Source: Bacteroidota bacterium
Lineage (GTDB): Bacteria > Bacteroidota > Bacteroidia > Flavobacteriales > Flavobacteriaceae
Length of the DNA stretch: 64,000 nt
Assembly (NCBI GenBank): GCA_018267095.1
Contig: JAFDZC010000001.1
Location: forward strand, 1 to 64,000
Direction: 5' to 3'
Shown: positions 26,708-35,078 of the stretch, in pieces
Layout of the letters: every line of letters starts with the position of its first letter
Position numbering within the stretch: position 1 is the first letter of the stretch
Notes under the pieces: model-generated
Seen by the model: the letters and a program-made list of their open reading frames with translations, nothing else
Told to the model about the DNA's origin: nothing
Database searches by the model: none
Made by a program: the position numbers and the translations under genes

Positions 26708-26790
26708 GGAGCTATTTCCCGTTATTTGCTACTATCTTTTGTGCCGAACCCCGGCCCAAAAGGATAACCGCTGCTACCGGGGCTAGGGCC
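26708..26790 (+). repeat. Structured palindromic intergenic repeat, copy 1
   Basis: Inner arms ATCTTTTGTGCC (26734-26745) and GGCCCAAAAGGAT (26753-26765) form a hairpin with one bulge. Outer arms GGAGCTATTTCCCG (26708-26721) and CGGGGCTAGGGCC (26778-26790) pair imperfectly. It shares ATCTTTTG and AAAAGGATAACCGCT with the element at 55090-55194. It fills nearly all of the gap between the NYN gene and the GT9 gene. Confidence 0.7.
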
Positions 26791-26809
26791 TGACATTTCC
26801 CTTGAAAGT

Positions 26810-27844
26810 TTGGCAAAAACCACCCAACATATTGCGGTCATGAGGCTTTCGGCCATGGGCGATGTGGCCATGACGGTTCCTGTGTTGCGCGCTTTGGTGG
26901 CCCAACATCCGGAGGTTCGCTTAACAGTTATTTCCCGAGCGTTTTTTGCTCCGTTTTTCAAAGATATTCCGCGCACCGAATTCTTTGCGTTTGATGCGCA
27001 AAAAAGACACAAAGGCGTATTGGGTTTGCTGCAACTATACTGGGATTTAAAACCTTTACAAATTGATTTCTTTGCCGATTTGCACAATGTATTGCGTTCT
27101 AAATTCATCCGCAGTCGCTTTGCCTTAAAAGGAGTCAAAACCGCCGCTACAGATAAAGGCCGCGCTGAGAAAAAGGCACTCACTCGCGCCGAGCACAAAA
27201 TCTTTCAACCGCTCAAAACCATGTTCGAGCGACATGCCGAAACGTTTGCCCAATTGGGTTTCCCGATTGATTTATCCCAACCGGTTTTCTCCAAGCTTGA
27301 GCTTAGCACACAAACACGCGAGGTTACCGGAAACAAAACCCAAAAATGGATCGGCATCGCGCCTTTTGCTCAATATGTCGGCAAAGTATATCCGCAAGAT
27401 TTAATGCAAGAAGTTGTGGCCGGATTGGCTCAAGAAACACAAAACAAAATTTTTTTATTCGGTTCGCGCGATGAGGTTTTGGCCTTGCAAAATTTAGCCG
27501 GAGATTTTAAAAATGTATGCATTATAGCGGGTCGTTTGCCCCTCGAACACGAATTAGAACTCATCGCCAACTTAGATGCAATGCTCTCGATGGATTCCGG
27601 AAATGCACATTTAGCAGCCATGTACGGAGTGCCAACCGTAACCCTTTGGGGCGCTACACATCCGTATGCAGGATTTCTGCCGTTTGGGCAACCCTTCGAA
27701 AATGCCATAACTGCCGATAGAAATCAATATCCGTTATTGCCGACTTCGGTGTATGGCAACAAAGTTGTTCCGGGTTATGAAGATGCGATGCGCACCATTG
27801 CACTCGAGGAAGTCATTCAAAAAATAAAAAGCCTGTTGCAATAA
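26810..27844 (+). CDS. Family 9 glycosyltransferase (heptosyltransferase-like)
   Basis: 344 residues, GT-B fold of the ADP-heptose:LPS heptosyltransferase family (GT9). VMRLSAMGDVAMTVPVLRAL at the N-terminus is the family signature. The C-terminal donor site reads DAMLSMDSGNAHLAAMYGVPTVTLWGATHPYAGFLPFG. It would add a heptose or related sugar to the LPS inner core on the cytoplasmic side; the actual donor in this group is not established from sequence. Start is uncertain: TTG 26810 gives MAKTTQHIAVMRLS, similar to relatives that carry a few residues before the RLSAMGD block; ATG 26840 is the alternative. The stop codon lies within a terminator hairpin. Confidence 0.9.
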   Translation: MAKTTQHIAVMRLSAMGDVAMTVPVLRALVAQHPEVRLTVISRAFFAPFFKDIPRTEFFAFDAQKRHKGVLGLLQLYWDLKPLQIDFFADLHNVLRSKFIRSRFALKGVKTAATDKGRAEKKALTRAEHKIFQPLKTMFERHAETFAQLGFPIDLSQPVFSKLELSTQTREVTGNKTQKWIGIAPFAQYVGKVYPQDLMQEVVAGLAQETQNKIFLFGSRDEVLALQNLAGDFKNVCIIAGRLPLEHELELIANLDAMLSMDSGNAHLAAMYGVPTVTLWGATHPYAGFLPFGQPFENAITADRNQYPLLPTSVYGNKVVPGYEDAMRTIALEEVIQKIKSLLQ

Positions 27845-27858
27845 CAGGCTTTCTTTTT
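27828..27858. terminator. Bidirectional terminator overlapping the GT9 stop codon
   Basis: AAAGCCTGTT (27828-27837) and AACAGGCTTT (27843-27852) form a perfect ten-pair stem with a five-base loop, followed by CTTTTT. The TAA at 27842-27844 is part of the loop and stem. On the minus strand the same hairpin is followed by TTTTTATTTTTT, so it also serves the converging reductase gene. Confidence 0.88.
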
Positions 27859-28912
27859 ATACGTCGTCGTAATCTATGTAAAGGGTATCTGAAGTCGGAT
27901 GCGCCTGACAGGTCAAAATCAAACCTTCGGCAATTTCTGAATCGGTCAGAATCGAATTCTTTTTCATCACCGCCGAGCCCGAAGTTATACGGCCCAAACA
28001 GCTGCTGCAAATACCGCCCTGACAAGAATATGGTGCATCCACGCCGTGTTTGAGTGCCGCTTCAAGAACAGTTTGTTTTTGTGACATTTCAAAAGTCGTT
28101 TCTTCATCGTCAACCAAAACAGTGATTTTGGTGTGGCCGTCAGCGCCTGTTTGCGGCGTATTTTCTGTTGAAGAATCAGTCGAAAACAATTCAAATTTAA
28201 TGCTTGATTCTTTGATGTTGCGCTCTTTTAAAGTGGCCGAAACGGTATTGATCATTTGCTCCGGTCCGCACAAATAAAATTTTTCAAATTCGATTTCTTT
28301 GTGTTTGTTGCCGAGCATAAAGTTGACAGTTGATTTGTCAATTCTGCCAAAAAGTTCTCCGTTTACATTGGCTTGACTGTACACAAAATGCACAAAAAAA
28401 CGCCCTACATATTGACGTTGCAAGTCAAGAAGTTGTTGGTGAAAAATGGTTTGCTCTGGGCTTTTGTTTCCGTACACCAACACAAAAGTGCTTTTTGGTT
28501 CACTGAGCATGACGCTTTGCACAATCGAAATAACCGGTGTAATTCCGCTGCCGGCGGCAAAAGCCATATAATTTTTTTGACGCGTTACATCAGGCTGAAA
28601 TGTAAACTTTCCTTCGGGCGTGCCCACTTCTAAAACATCTCCGACTTGAAGTTGTTTGTTGGCAAAAACCGAGAAATTCCCGCCACTTACGGCTTTAATC
28701 GCAATACGCAAATCACCGCTTTCAGGCGCACTACACAAAGAATAGGCACGTCGGAGTTCTTGTCCGTTGAGGGTGAGTTTTAGGTTGATGTATTGTCCGG
28801 CGGTAAATCGATAAAAATCTTTGAATTCAAGAGGAACATTGAACAAAACCGATACGGCTTCTGAGGTTTCTCGGCGAACTTCTTTTATGCTTAATTTATA
28901 GAATGATGACAT
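27857..28912 (-). CDS. Ferredoxin-type oxidoreductase (FAD, NAD(P) and 2Fe-2S domains)
   Basis: 351 residues. Flavin domain with RRAYSLCSAPESGDLRIAIK (FAD-binding RxYS), NAD(P)-binding domain with AFAAGSGITPVISIVQSV and FYLCGPEQMI, and a C-terminal plant-type [2Fe-2S] domain with YSCQGGICSSCLGRI and a fourth cysteine in LTCQAHP. The order matches PaaE/Hmp-like and class IA reductases that pass electrons from NAD(P)H to an oxygenase or desaturase. The partner is unknown; an acyl-ACP desaturase occurs at 54 kb but is not linked. ATG 28912 is chosen because a minus-strand TACTTTTG box lies just upstream at 28934-28927. Confidence 0.92.
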   Translation of the reverse strand: MSSFYKLSIKEVRRETSEAVSVLFNVPLEFKDFYRFTAGQYINLKLTLNGQELRRAYSLCSAPESGDLRIAIKAVSGGNFSVFANKQLQVGDVLEVGTPEGKFTFQPDVTRQKNYMAFAAGSGITPVISIVQSVMLSEPKSTFVLVYGNKSPEQTIFHQQLLDLQRQYVGRFFVHFVYSQANVNGELFGRIDKSTVNFMLGNKHKEIEFEKFYLCGPEQMINTVSATLKERNIKESSIKFELFSTDSSTENTPQTGADGHTKITVLVDDEETTFEMSQKQTVLEAALKHGVDAPYSCQGGICSSCLGRITSGSAVMKKNSILTDSEIAEGLILTCQAHPTSDTLYIDYDDV

Positions 28913-28926
28913 CTGAATGTTTTTTA

Positions 28927-28934
28927 CAAAAGTA
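28927..28934 (-). promoter_or_regulatory. -7 promoter box for the ferredoxin-type reductase
   Basis: Minus-strand TACTTTTG, matching TAnnTTTG, 14 bases before ATG 28912. It overlaps the alternative start at 28939 and so argues against it. Confidence 0.55.
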
Positions 28935-29116
28935 AGCATCCTGAGATAAAAAAATCTGAAGATTATTGAAGTTTTTTACCGAGTGTCAAAAGCTTGACTT
29001 TCTTTGGCAGCAAAGTTTTGAGCGATAATTTTCGCCATATCAAAAAGAAACGTATTTTTACCCGTTGTTATACTAAAGCCGACTTTTAATAGTTTTCTTA
29101 AAAAATCGTTTTTATC

Positions 29117-31960
29117 TTGAAAACCAACTTGCTCAAGTATTTTTCCGTTGTTGGATTGCTGTTTTTGATTGCTTGTTCCACCAAGAGAAATACATTTATT
29201 TCCAGAAATTCCCATGCGCTCAGTACGCGTGACAATATATTGTACAATGGTGGTTTGGCACTTGACAAAGGAATTGTTGAACTCAAAACCCAATACAAAG
29301 ACAATTTCTGGAAAATACTTCCCGTAGAGCGATTGACAGTAAAAGACCAACAAGATTTAACCCAAGCCGAAAGCCAGTCTAATCCCAATTTTACTCGAGC
29401 AGAAACCAAGGCTACGAAAGCCATTCAAAAACACTCTATGAATATTGGCGGTTCTGAAAAAAACCCACAAATGGACGAAGCGCACTTGTTGCTCGGCAAA
29501 GCGCGTTATTACGACCAACGATTTGTTCCTGCTCTTGAAGCCTTTAATTATGTTTTGTACAAACATGCCAATAGCAATAAAATTAATGAGGTCAAAATCT
29601 GGCGCGAAAAGACCAATATGCGCTTAGAAAACGATGCGGTTGCGGTTGAGAACATGAGAAAACTGCTTCAAGAAATCAAGTTTAAAGACCAGATTTTTGC
29701 CGATGCCAATGCCACCTTAGCACAAGCTTTTTTGAATTTAGGTGAAAAAGACAGCGCGATGGCCAAGCTTAAATTGGCTCGCGACTTTACCAAATCAAAA
29801 GAAGAAAAAGCGCGTTATCGATATATTTTAGGGCAACTTTTTGAAGAATTAAAACAACCCGACAGCGCTTATATTTGTTATCAAGAAGTGATTGACATGA
29901 AGCGTCGCTCGCCAAAACCTTATGTCATTCATGCCCACATGCGTCAGGCATTTATCAATGATTTTGAAAAAGGCGACAGCATTGCCTTTTTAGAAAAATA
30001 CAACAAGCTTTTGAAAGACCGTGAAAACCGTCCGTATTTGAACTTCATCAACCATGAAATCGGATTGTTTTATGACAAAAGCAAAAATTACAAACAAGCC
30101 AAAAAATATTACAATATTTCACTCAATGCCAAAGCGGTTGATAAGTATTTGATAGCGTCTAATTACAGAAATCTGGCCGAAATTTACTTCAATGAAGCCA
30201 GTTATGTAACCGCCGGAAAATATTATGACAGCACGCTTGTTCAGTTAGAACCGCGCACCCGTGAGTTCAGAATGATTCGCAAAAAGCGGGACAATTTAGA
30301 TGATGTGATTAAGTTTGAAGGCATTGCTACTAAAAACGACAGCATCATCAAGCTTTATAAAATGTCGGATATTGATCGTACTGCTTTTTTTGAAGCCTAT
30401 ATTGCCAAGCTTAAAGAGAAAGAAGCAAAATTAGCCTTGGCCGAAGCACAAAAACTTAAAAATGGCGAAGCGAAATCAGACGATGGAAACAGTAGTCGTT
30501 CTGATGCAAATCCTGCAGAAAGCCAAAAATCTTCGCGTCCGCCGGACATGCCGGGCAGTTCATCGGGAAGCAGCAACTTCTATTTTTACAACGCGAATGC
30601 TGTTGCTAAAGGTAAAGTTGAATTTATCAAGAAATGGGGCGATCGTCCTTATGTTAATAATTGGCGTGTTACCCAAGATAAAAACGCCATTGCACAGAGT
30701 GATAACGAAAATAAAAGTGACGAAAACGAAACTTCTGACAAATCAGAGGCTAAATCCGGCAAAGAAAAAGCAGTTGATGAACGCTATTCAGCAGAGGCTT
30801 ATGTGAAACAAATCCCGACTTCGCAAACCTTTATAGACAGCATTACCAAAGAGCGAAACTTTGCCTATTATCAACTTGGGATTATTTACAAAGAGAAATT
30901 CAAGGAATACAAACGCGCAGCAGATAAACTCGAAAACTTATTGGCAAGCCAACCTGAGGAAAGATTGATTTTACCGTCGATGTATCACTTGTTTAAAATC
31001 TATGAAATTATTGATAAAGACAAGGCTTTGGCGATGAAAAACAGAATCATTGCCGAGTTTCCAGATTCGCGATACGCACAGATTTTGGCCAATCCGGGCG
31101 GTGCTTCGGCTTCAATTTCTGATACGCCAGAAGGACATTATGACAAACTTTACAAGCAATCAAAGGAAGGGGATTTAAAAGTCTTGCTCACCGATGTTGA
31201 AATGGCGGTTGCTCAGTATACCGGAGAACCAATTGTACCAAAGCTCGAGTTGCTCAAAGCCAATATTATCGGTAAACTGATGGGTCTGGATCAATATAAA
31301 AAAGCATTAAACTTTGTGGCGCTCAACTATCCGAACAGCGAAGAAGGCAAACAAGCAGAAAAGTTGCTTAGAGAACAAGTTCCGCAATTAGAAGCGTTAC
31401 AGTTTTATGCGGTCAAACCGCTTAGTTGGAAGATTCTATACAAATCGACCAATAAAGATGATAAGCCAACAAAATATATTCTGGACAAAATCAACAAATT
31501 CATTCAAGAGCGCGGGTTAGAAAAACTTACAGTGTCGTATGATTTGTATACCATGAGTGAGAATTTTGTGGTGATTCACGGACTCAAATCAGATGAATAC
31601 GCCAAAGGAATTGCCTCGATTTTAAAAGAGTTTAAAGAATATAAAATTCCGGATAAAGCTTATATCATATCCAACGAAAACTACAAAATAGTTCAAATTA
31701 AGAAGAATTTTGAGGCTTATTTAACCACACCTTATTCTGATCCGTTACCGCCAAAAGCCTATGTGCCTAAAATGACCCATAACAACGAAAAAGAAAAAGA
31801 AGTCGTTCGACCAAGAGCCAGCCACGAGCAAGCTGAAGAAGCACCTCCGGCTTTTTCAACACAACCCCCGGGGCTTCCTTCAGGAGCCGGAGTTCCACCA
31901 ATGGACGCAGGAGAAACTCGCGGAGTAAAGCCATCCGGAGAAAAGTCTGAAAAACGTTAA
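29117..31960 (+). CDS. sprE: Gliding motility / T9SS lipoprotein SprE (PorW-like)
   Basis: 947 residues. Lipoprotein signal LLFLIACS with the lipid-attached Cys near residue 21; TPR-type helical repeats across about 120-420 and 570-700; a low-complexity Ser/Asp/Glu/Lys-rich linker with PPDMPGSSSGSS near 480-560; a C-terminal domain near 780-880 and a Pro-rich tail. Length, layout and the position next to bactofilin and atp genes match SprE of Flavobacterium johnsoniae and PorW of Porphyromonas, needed for type IX secretion and gliding. It is probably anchored on the periplasmic face of the outer membrane. Start at TTG 29117 (MKTNLLKYFSVVGLL) is the only position giving a full lipoprotein signal. 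Confidence 0.85.
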   Translation: MKTNLLKYFSVVGLLFLIACSTKRNTFISRNSHALSTRDNILYNGGLALDKGIVELKTQYKDNFWKILPVERLTVKDQQDLTQAESQSNPNFTRAETKATKAIQKHSMNIGGSEKNPQMDEAHLLLGKARYYDQRFVPALEAFNYVLYKHANSNKINEVKIWREKTNMRLENDAVAVENMRKLLQEIKFKDQIFADANATLAQAFLNLGEKDSAMAKLKLARDFTKSKEEKARYRYILGQLFEELKQPDSAYICYQEVIDMKRRSPKPYVIHAHMRQAFINDFEKGDSIAFLEKYNKLLKDRENRPYLNFINHEIGLFYDKSKNYKQAKKYYNISLNAKAVDKYLIASNYRNLAEIYFNEASYVTAGKYYDSTLVQLEPRTREFRMIRKKRDNLDDVIKFEGIATKNDSIIKLYKMSDIDRTAFFEAYIAKLKEKEAKLALAEAQKLKNGEAKSDDGNSSRSDANPAESQKSSRPPDMPGSSSGSSNFYFYNANAVAKGKVEFIKKWGDRPYVNNWRVTQDKNAIAQSDNENKSDENETSDKSEAKSGKEKAVDERYSAEAYVKQIPTSQTFIDSITKERNFAYYQLGIIYKEKFKEYKRAADKLENLLASQPEERLILPSMYHLFKIYEIIDKDKALAMKNRIIAEFPDSRYAQILANPGGASASISDTPEGHYDKLYKQSKEGDLKVLLTDVEMAVAQYTGEPIVPKLELLKANIIGKLMGLDQYKKALNFVALNYPNSEEGKQAEKLLREQVPQLEALQFYAVKPLSWKILYKSTNKDDKPTKYILDKINKFIQERGLEKLTVSYDLYTMSENFVVIHGLKSDEYAKGIASILKEFKEYKIPDKAYIISNENYKIVQIKKNFEAYLTTPYSDPLPPKAYVPKMTHNNEKEKEVVRPRASHEQAEEAPPAFSTQPPGLPSGAGVPPMDAGETRGVKPSGEKSEKR

Positions 31961-31962
31961 GT

Positions 31963-32376
31963 ATGTTTGAGAAAAAGCCTAAATCCTATACAGACTTACT
32001 CGGCAAAACCAATCGTATTGTCGAAGGAACTTCTATTGAAGGAAATATTCGTTCTCAGGCCGATTTTAGATTAGACGGTCATTTGGTGGGCAATTTTCAT
32101 TCGAACGGTAAAATTGTTATTGGTCCGGCCGGAAGCGTCAAAGGCGATATAGTTTGTAAAAATGCTGACATTGAAGGTTTTTTTCAAGGCAAGATTCAAG
32201 TGCAAGAAATGCTCAACATCAAAGGAAAAGCAAGTATTCACGGTGAGGTTGTTTGCGGAAAATTAGCGGTTGAACCCGGAGCCGAGTTCAGCGCCTCTTG
32301 CGTTATGAAATCTCAAGTCAAAAGCCTAGCTCCACATGACACCAATCAACCCGGAACCACCGCGCAAGCCCAATAA
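31963..32376 (+). CDS. Bactofilin (polymer-forming cytoskeletal protein)
   Basis: 137 residues. Core beta-helical bactofilin domain about 15-110 with regularly spaced hydrophobic and Gly residues: TSIEGNIRSQADFRLDGHLVGNF, IGPAGSVKGDIVCKNADIEGFFQGKI and IKGKASIHGEVVCGKLAVEPGAEF. Bactofilins self-assemble into filaments without nucleotide and act in shape and envelope organisation. ATG two bases after the sprE stop. Its last 41 bases overlap the AtpI-like gene in another frame, so sprE, bactofilin and atp-associated genes look like one transcription unit. Confidence 0.93.
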   Translation: MFEKKPKSYTDLLGKTNRIVEGTSIEGNIRSQADFRLDGHLVGNFHSNGKIVIGPAGSVKGDIVCKNADIEGFFQGKIQVQEMLNIKGKASIHGEVVCGKLAVEPGAEFSASCVMKSQVKSLAPHDTNQPGTTAQAQ

Positions 32377-32572
32377 ATGGCTCGCCCTGATCAATATCCC
32401 TATTCAGATGGGAATCATTGTGTTTCTGTTTTCTTACTTGGGCAATTGGCTGGATGAAAAATACCCCAACAATCATACTATATATGTAAAGATTCTAACG
32501 CTGGTGGGTGTAGCGATTTCATTTTACAATCTTAACCGTCAACTCAAGGACATCAATCAAGACGACCAATGA
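32336..32572 (+). CDS. AtpI/AtpZ-like small membrane protein
   Basis: 78 residues with two hydrophobic helices (IPIQMGIIVFLFSYLGNWLD and VKILTLVGVAISFYNL). It matches the F0F1-ATPase-associated AtpI/AtpZ family, implicated in c-ring assembly or Mg2+ supply for the ATP synthase. ATG 32336 overlaps the end of the bactofilin gene by 41 bases; the ATG at 32377 is out of frame, so a later start would remove the first helix. The stop overlaps the next ATG (ATGA). Confidence 0.85.
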   Translation: MTPINPEPPRKPNKWLALINIPIQMGIIVFLFSYLGNWLDEKYPNNHTIYVKILTLVGVAISFYNLNRQLKDINQDDQ

Positions 32573-32967
32573 ATACAAGAAAAGCACATCCTGTTTTCAT
32601 AGTTTTTTTTGCTTCAATCATAGGCTTTGGCTTCCACAAATTATTGTTTCATTTTTTTGTACCTAATAAATTTGAAGCTGCTTTTGTATACTCGGTTGAA
32701 ATGCTGTATGCCTTTTTTGGCGTTAGTTCAGCGCTTATAGTATCGATTTTAAATTTTATCAGCAAAAAAAGCATCAACAATGTTGGTTTTACCTATTTAT
32801 TATTAACCTCGATAAAAATGGGTATCGCTTATTTTTTCTTAAAACCCATTTTGACTTTTGATCTTCCCAAAACAGCTGTTGAGAAAACCAACTTCTTTCT
32901 AGTTTTTGTTTATTTTTTGATTGTAGAAACCGTCGTAACCATCAGAATTTTAAATAAAAAGCAATAA
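32569..32967 (+). CDS. Small membrane protein, DUF6168-like
   Basis: 132 residues with four hydrophobic helices. It is in the position of an AtpI-type accessory protein just before atpB in flavobacteria and resembles the DUF6168 family from memory. Four-base ATGA overlap with the AtpI-like gene indicates translational coupling. A role in ATP synthase assembly or ion supply is only a guess from position. Confidence 0.8.
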   Translation: MNTRKAHPVFIVFFASIIGFGFHKLLFHFFVPNKFEAAFVYSVEMLYAFFGVSSALIVSILNFISKKSINNVGFTYLLLTSIKMGIAYFFLKPILTFDLPKTAVEKTNFFLVFVYFLIVETVVTIRILNKKQ

Positions 32968-33035
32968 TTCTGACATAAATTGACAATCTGCCCAAAAAAA
33001 TAAAAACATATACTTTTCAGAATCAATTAAAATTG

Positions 33036-33043
33036 TACTTTTG
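33036..33043 (+). promoter_or_regulatory. -7 promoter box for the atp operon
   Basis: TACTTTTG, matching TAnnTTTG, 40 bases before the atpB ATG, with TTTT at 33014-33017 as a weak -33 (18-base spacer). It allows the atpBEFHAG genes to be transcribed apart from sprE. Confidence 0.6.
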
Positions 33044-33083
33044 CACCAAATTTGAAAAAGTTAATTTAAGTTAATTATCCTAT

Positions 33084-34268
33084 ATGGTGATTTCAAAAAA
33101 ACCACTCCATTTCATTATAGCTGCTTTGGTAGCGTGTTTACCTTTATTCAGTTTTGCAAACAATCCAATTGACAGCACTGCGGTTCCGGCCCAGGCAGCG
33201 CATGTGGCTCCGGTTCAAGCGCATGGTCACGAGGCTGAAACCGCGAATCTCACCGAAGAGCAAAAAGCAGATTTAGAAAGAAAAGCGCACATCAAACACC
33301 ACTTGATGGATTCGCACGACTTTACCTTATTTACTTATGGTAAAGACGGTGAAAATCACTTTGGATTTCCGCTTCCGGTAATTTTAATTGACAACGGATT
33401 ACACGTGTTTTCGTCTTCGAAATTTAAACACGGAGAAGGTGTAGCTGAATCCAACGGGAACTACTACAAAATCAATCACCACGACGGATTGGTATACAGA
33501 ACCGACGCCGAAGGAAACTTTACCGAAGACGCAAAAGGGCATGTTACCAACGTAAAACCGCTGGATCTTTCGATCACCAAAAGCATTTTGATGATTTTGA
33601 TTGTGGCGCTTATTATGTTCTCATTGTTCAGAGGTTTGGGCAAATCATATCAAAAAAACGGATTGATTGCTACCGGTGCCGGAAGATTCTTCGAGCCAAT
33701 TATTTTGTACATCCGTGATGATATTGCCATTCCCAACATTGGCGAGAAACACTACAAAAAATACATGAGCTTTTTATTGACCATATTCTTCTTTATTTGG
33801 TTCTTGAATATGTTCGGATTGACTCCACTAGGAGTGAACATTACCGGTAACCTGGCCATCACCGCATCGTTGGCGCTTGTGACTTATTTGATCACCACTT
33901 TTACCGCTAAAAAAGATTATTGGGGCCACATTTTCTGGATGCCGGGTGTTCCGGTTCCGATGAAGTTTATTCTGGCGCCGATTGAATTGCTCGGAACCAT
34001 CATCAAGCCGTTCTCGCTCATGATTCGTTTGTATGCCAACATGGTGGCCGGTCACATTGTATTGATGAGTTTGATTGCTTTGATGTATACTTTCAACAGC
34101 CCCATCGGAAGCCCGCTTTCATTTTTCTTGGCGTTTGTATTGTCTTTACTTGAAATTTTGGTAGCCTTGCTACAAGCTTATATTTTCACGATGTTGGCAG
34201 CGCTTTATTTTGGAGCAGCCGTAGAAGAGCATCACCACGATGAGCATCATGAAGTTGCGCATCACTAA
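33084..34268 (+). CDS. atpB: ATP synthase F0 subunit a
   Basis: 394 residues, much longer than the roughly 270 of Escherichia coli. An N-terminal signal-peptide-like segment (residues 1-25, FSFA) and about 140 residues of presumably periplasmic sequence precede the usual five or so helices. The essential Arg is in KPFSLMIRLYANMVAGH; AALYFGAAVEE is in the last helix, followed by a His-rich tail. It forms the proton half-channels against the c ring. The extended N-terminus is, as I recall, common in Bacteroidetes. Confidence 0.97.
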   Translation: MVISKKPLHFIIAALVACLPLFSFANNPIDSTAVPAQAAHVAPVQAHGHEAETANLTEEQKADLERKAHIKHHLMDSHDFTLFTYGKDGENHFGFPLPVILIDNGLHVFSSSKFKHGEGVAESNGNYYKINHHDGLVYRTDAEGNFTEDAKGHVTNVKPLDLSITKSILMILIVALIMFSLFRGLGKSYQKNGLIATGAGRFFEPIILYIRDDIAIPNIGEKHYKKYMSFLLTIFFFIWFLNMFGLTPLGVNITGNLAITASLALVTYLITTFTAKKDYWGHIFWMPGVPVPMKFILAPIELLGTIIKPFSLMIRLYANMVAGHIVLMSLIALMYTFNSPIGSPLSFFLAFVLSLLEILVALLQAYIFTMLAALYFGAAVEEHHHDEHHEVAHH

Positions 34269-34302
34269 TCAATAGAATGTTTAATTAATTAATAGATACA
34301 TT

Positions 34303-34497
34303 ATGGAAATTCCTAAAATTATTGGAGCAGGTTTAGTAGTAATCGGAGCTGGTATCGGTATCGGTAAAATTGGTGGTTCTGCCATGGAAGCGATTGCTCG
34401 TCAACCAGAAGCTACGGGTAAAATCCAAACAGCTATGTTGATTGCAGCTGCTCTTATTGAAGGTATTGGTTTCGCGGCTTTGTTCGCAGTAAACTAA
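34303..34497 (+). CDS. atpE: ATP synthase F0 subunit c
   Basis: 64 residues, two helices. Helix 1 has the Gly-rich ring-packing motif GAGIGIGKIGG, the polar loop is ARQPEA, and helix 2 carries the ion-binding Glu53 in AALIEGIGFAALFA. The absence of a polar Ser or Thr after this Glu and of a helix-1 Gln argues for proton rather than sodium coupling. Followed by a strong hairpin before atpF. Confidence 0.97.
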   Translation: MEIPKIIGAGLVVIGAGIGIGKIGGSAMEAIARQPEATGKIQTAMLIAAALIEGIGFAALFAVN

Positions 34498-34503
34498 AAA
34501 AGC

Positions 34504-34540
34504 AAACAAAAGCTATAACGGTTGGTTGTAGCTTTTGTTT
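34504..34540 (+). promoter_or_regulatory. Intra-operon hairpin between atpE and atpF
   Basis: AAACAAAAGCTA (34504-34515) and TAGCTTTTGTTT (34529-34540) are perfectly complementary over 12 bases with a 13-base loop. The 3' arm is T-rich, but no clean T run follows. It could be a partial terminator or a block to 3' exonucleases that protects atpBE mRNA. Confidence 0.65.
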
Positions 34541-34576
34541 CACTATTAAAAATCACTAAAACTAAGACATAATATA

Positions 34577-35077
34577 ATGGAACAATTATTTGGACAGTTT
34601 TCGCTTGGGTTGTTTATCATGCAAACCATCTTGTTTGTCGGGCTTATTTTCTTGTTGAAAAAATTCGCTTGGAAACCCATTCTTGACTCGGTAAATGAAA
34701 GAGAAGAAGGCATCAAAAATGCATTGCAATCAGCTGAGCAAGCGCGCAAAGAAATGCAAAGCTTAAAGTCGGACAACGATAAATTGTTAGCCGAGGCTCG
34801 TGCTGAAAGAGATGCGATGCTCAAAGAAGCTCGTGAAATCAAAGAAAAAATGATCAACGACGCCAAAACAGAAGCGCAAACGCAAGGTCACAAAATGATT
34901 GAGCAAGCTAAAGTTGCCATCGAAAGCGAGAAAAACGCTGCTTTGGCTGAGCTTAAGTCACACGTAGCAACTTTGTCATTAGACATCGCCGAGAAATTAT
35001 TGAAAAACGAATTGTCTGATAAATCTGCTCAAGTAAAATTGGTAGAGAAAATGTTGGACGATGTTAAATTAAGCTAA
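34577..35077 (+). CDS. atpF: ATP synthase F0 subunit b
   Basis: 166 residues. One N-terminal membrane helix (LGLFIMQTILFVGLIFLLKKF) followed by a long charged coiled coil (about 35-160) rich in Glu, Lys and Ala, the peripheral stalk that ties F0 to F1. KKFAWKPILDSVNEREEGI is the conserved segment just after the helix. One base separates its stop from atpH. Confidence 0.96.
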   Translation: MEQLFGQFSLGLFIMQTILFVGLIFLLKKFAWKPILDSVNEREEGIKNALQSAEQARKEMQSLKSDNDKLLAEARAERDAMLKEAREIKEKMINDAKTEAQTQGHKMIEQAKVAIESEKNAALAELKSHVATLSLDIAEKLLKNELSDKSAQVKLVEKMLDDVKLS

Positions 35078-35078
35078 T

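Noticed and set aside
26722..27198. 158-residue minus-strand frame
   Set aside because: Antisense to the GT9 gene and to the palindromic repeat, Cys/Ser/Arg-rich composition typical of a shadow frame.
28976..29353. 125-residue minus-strand frame opposite the start of sprE
   Set aside because: It overlaps the sprE lipoprotein signal antisense and shows no family features.
30462..30806. 114-residue frame within sprE
   Set aside because: Out-of-frame reading of the Lys/Asp-rich low-complexity linker of SprE.
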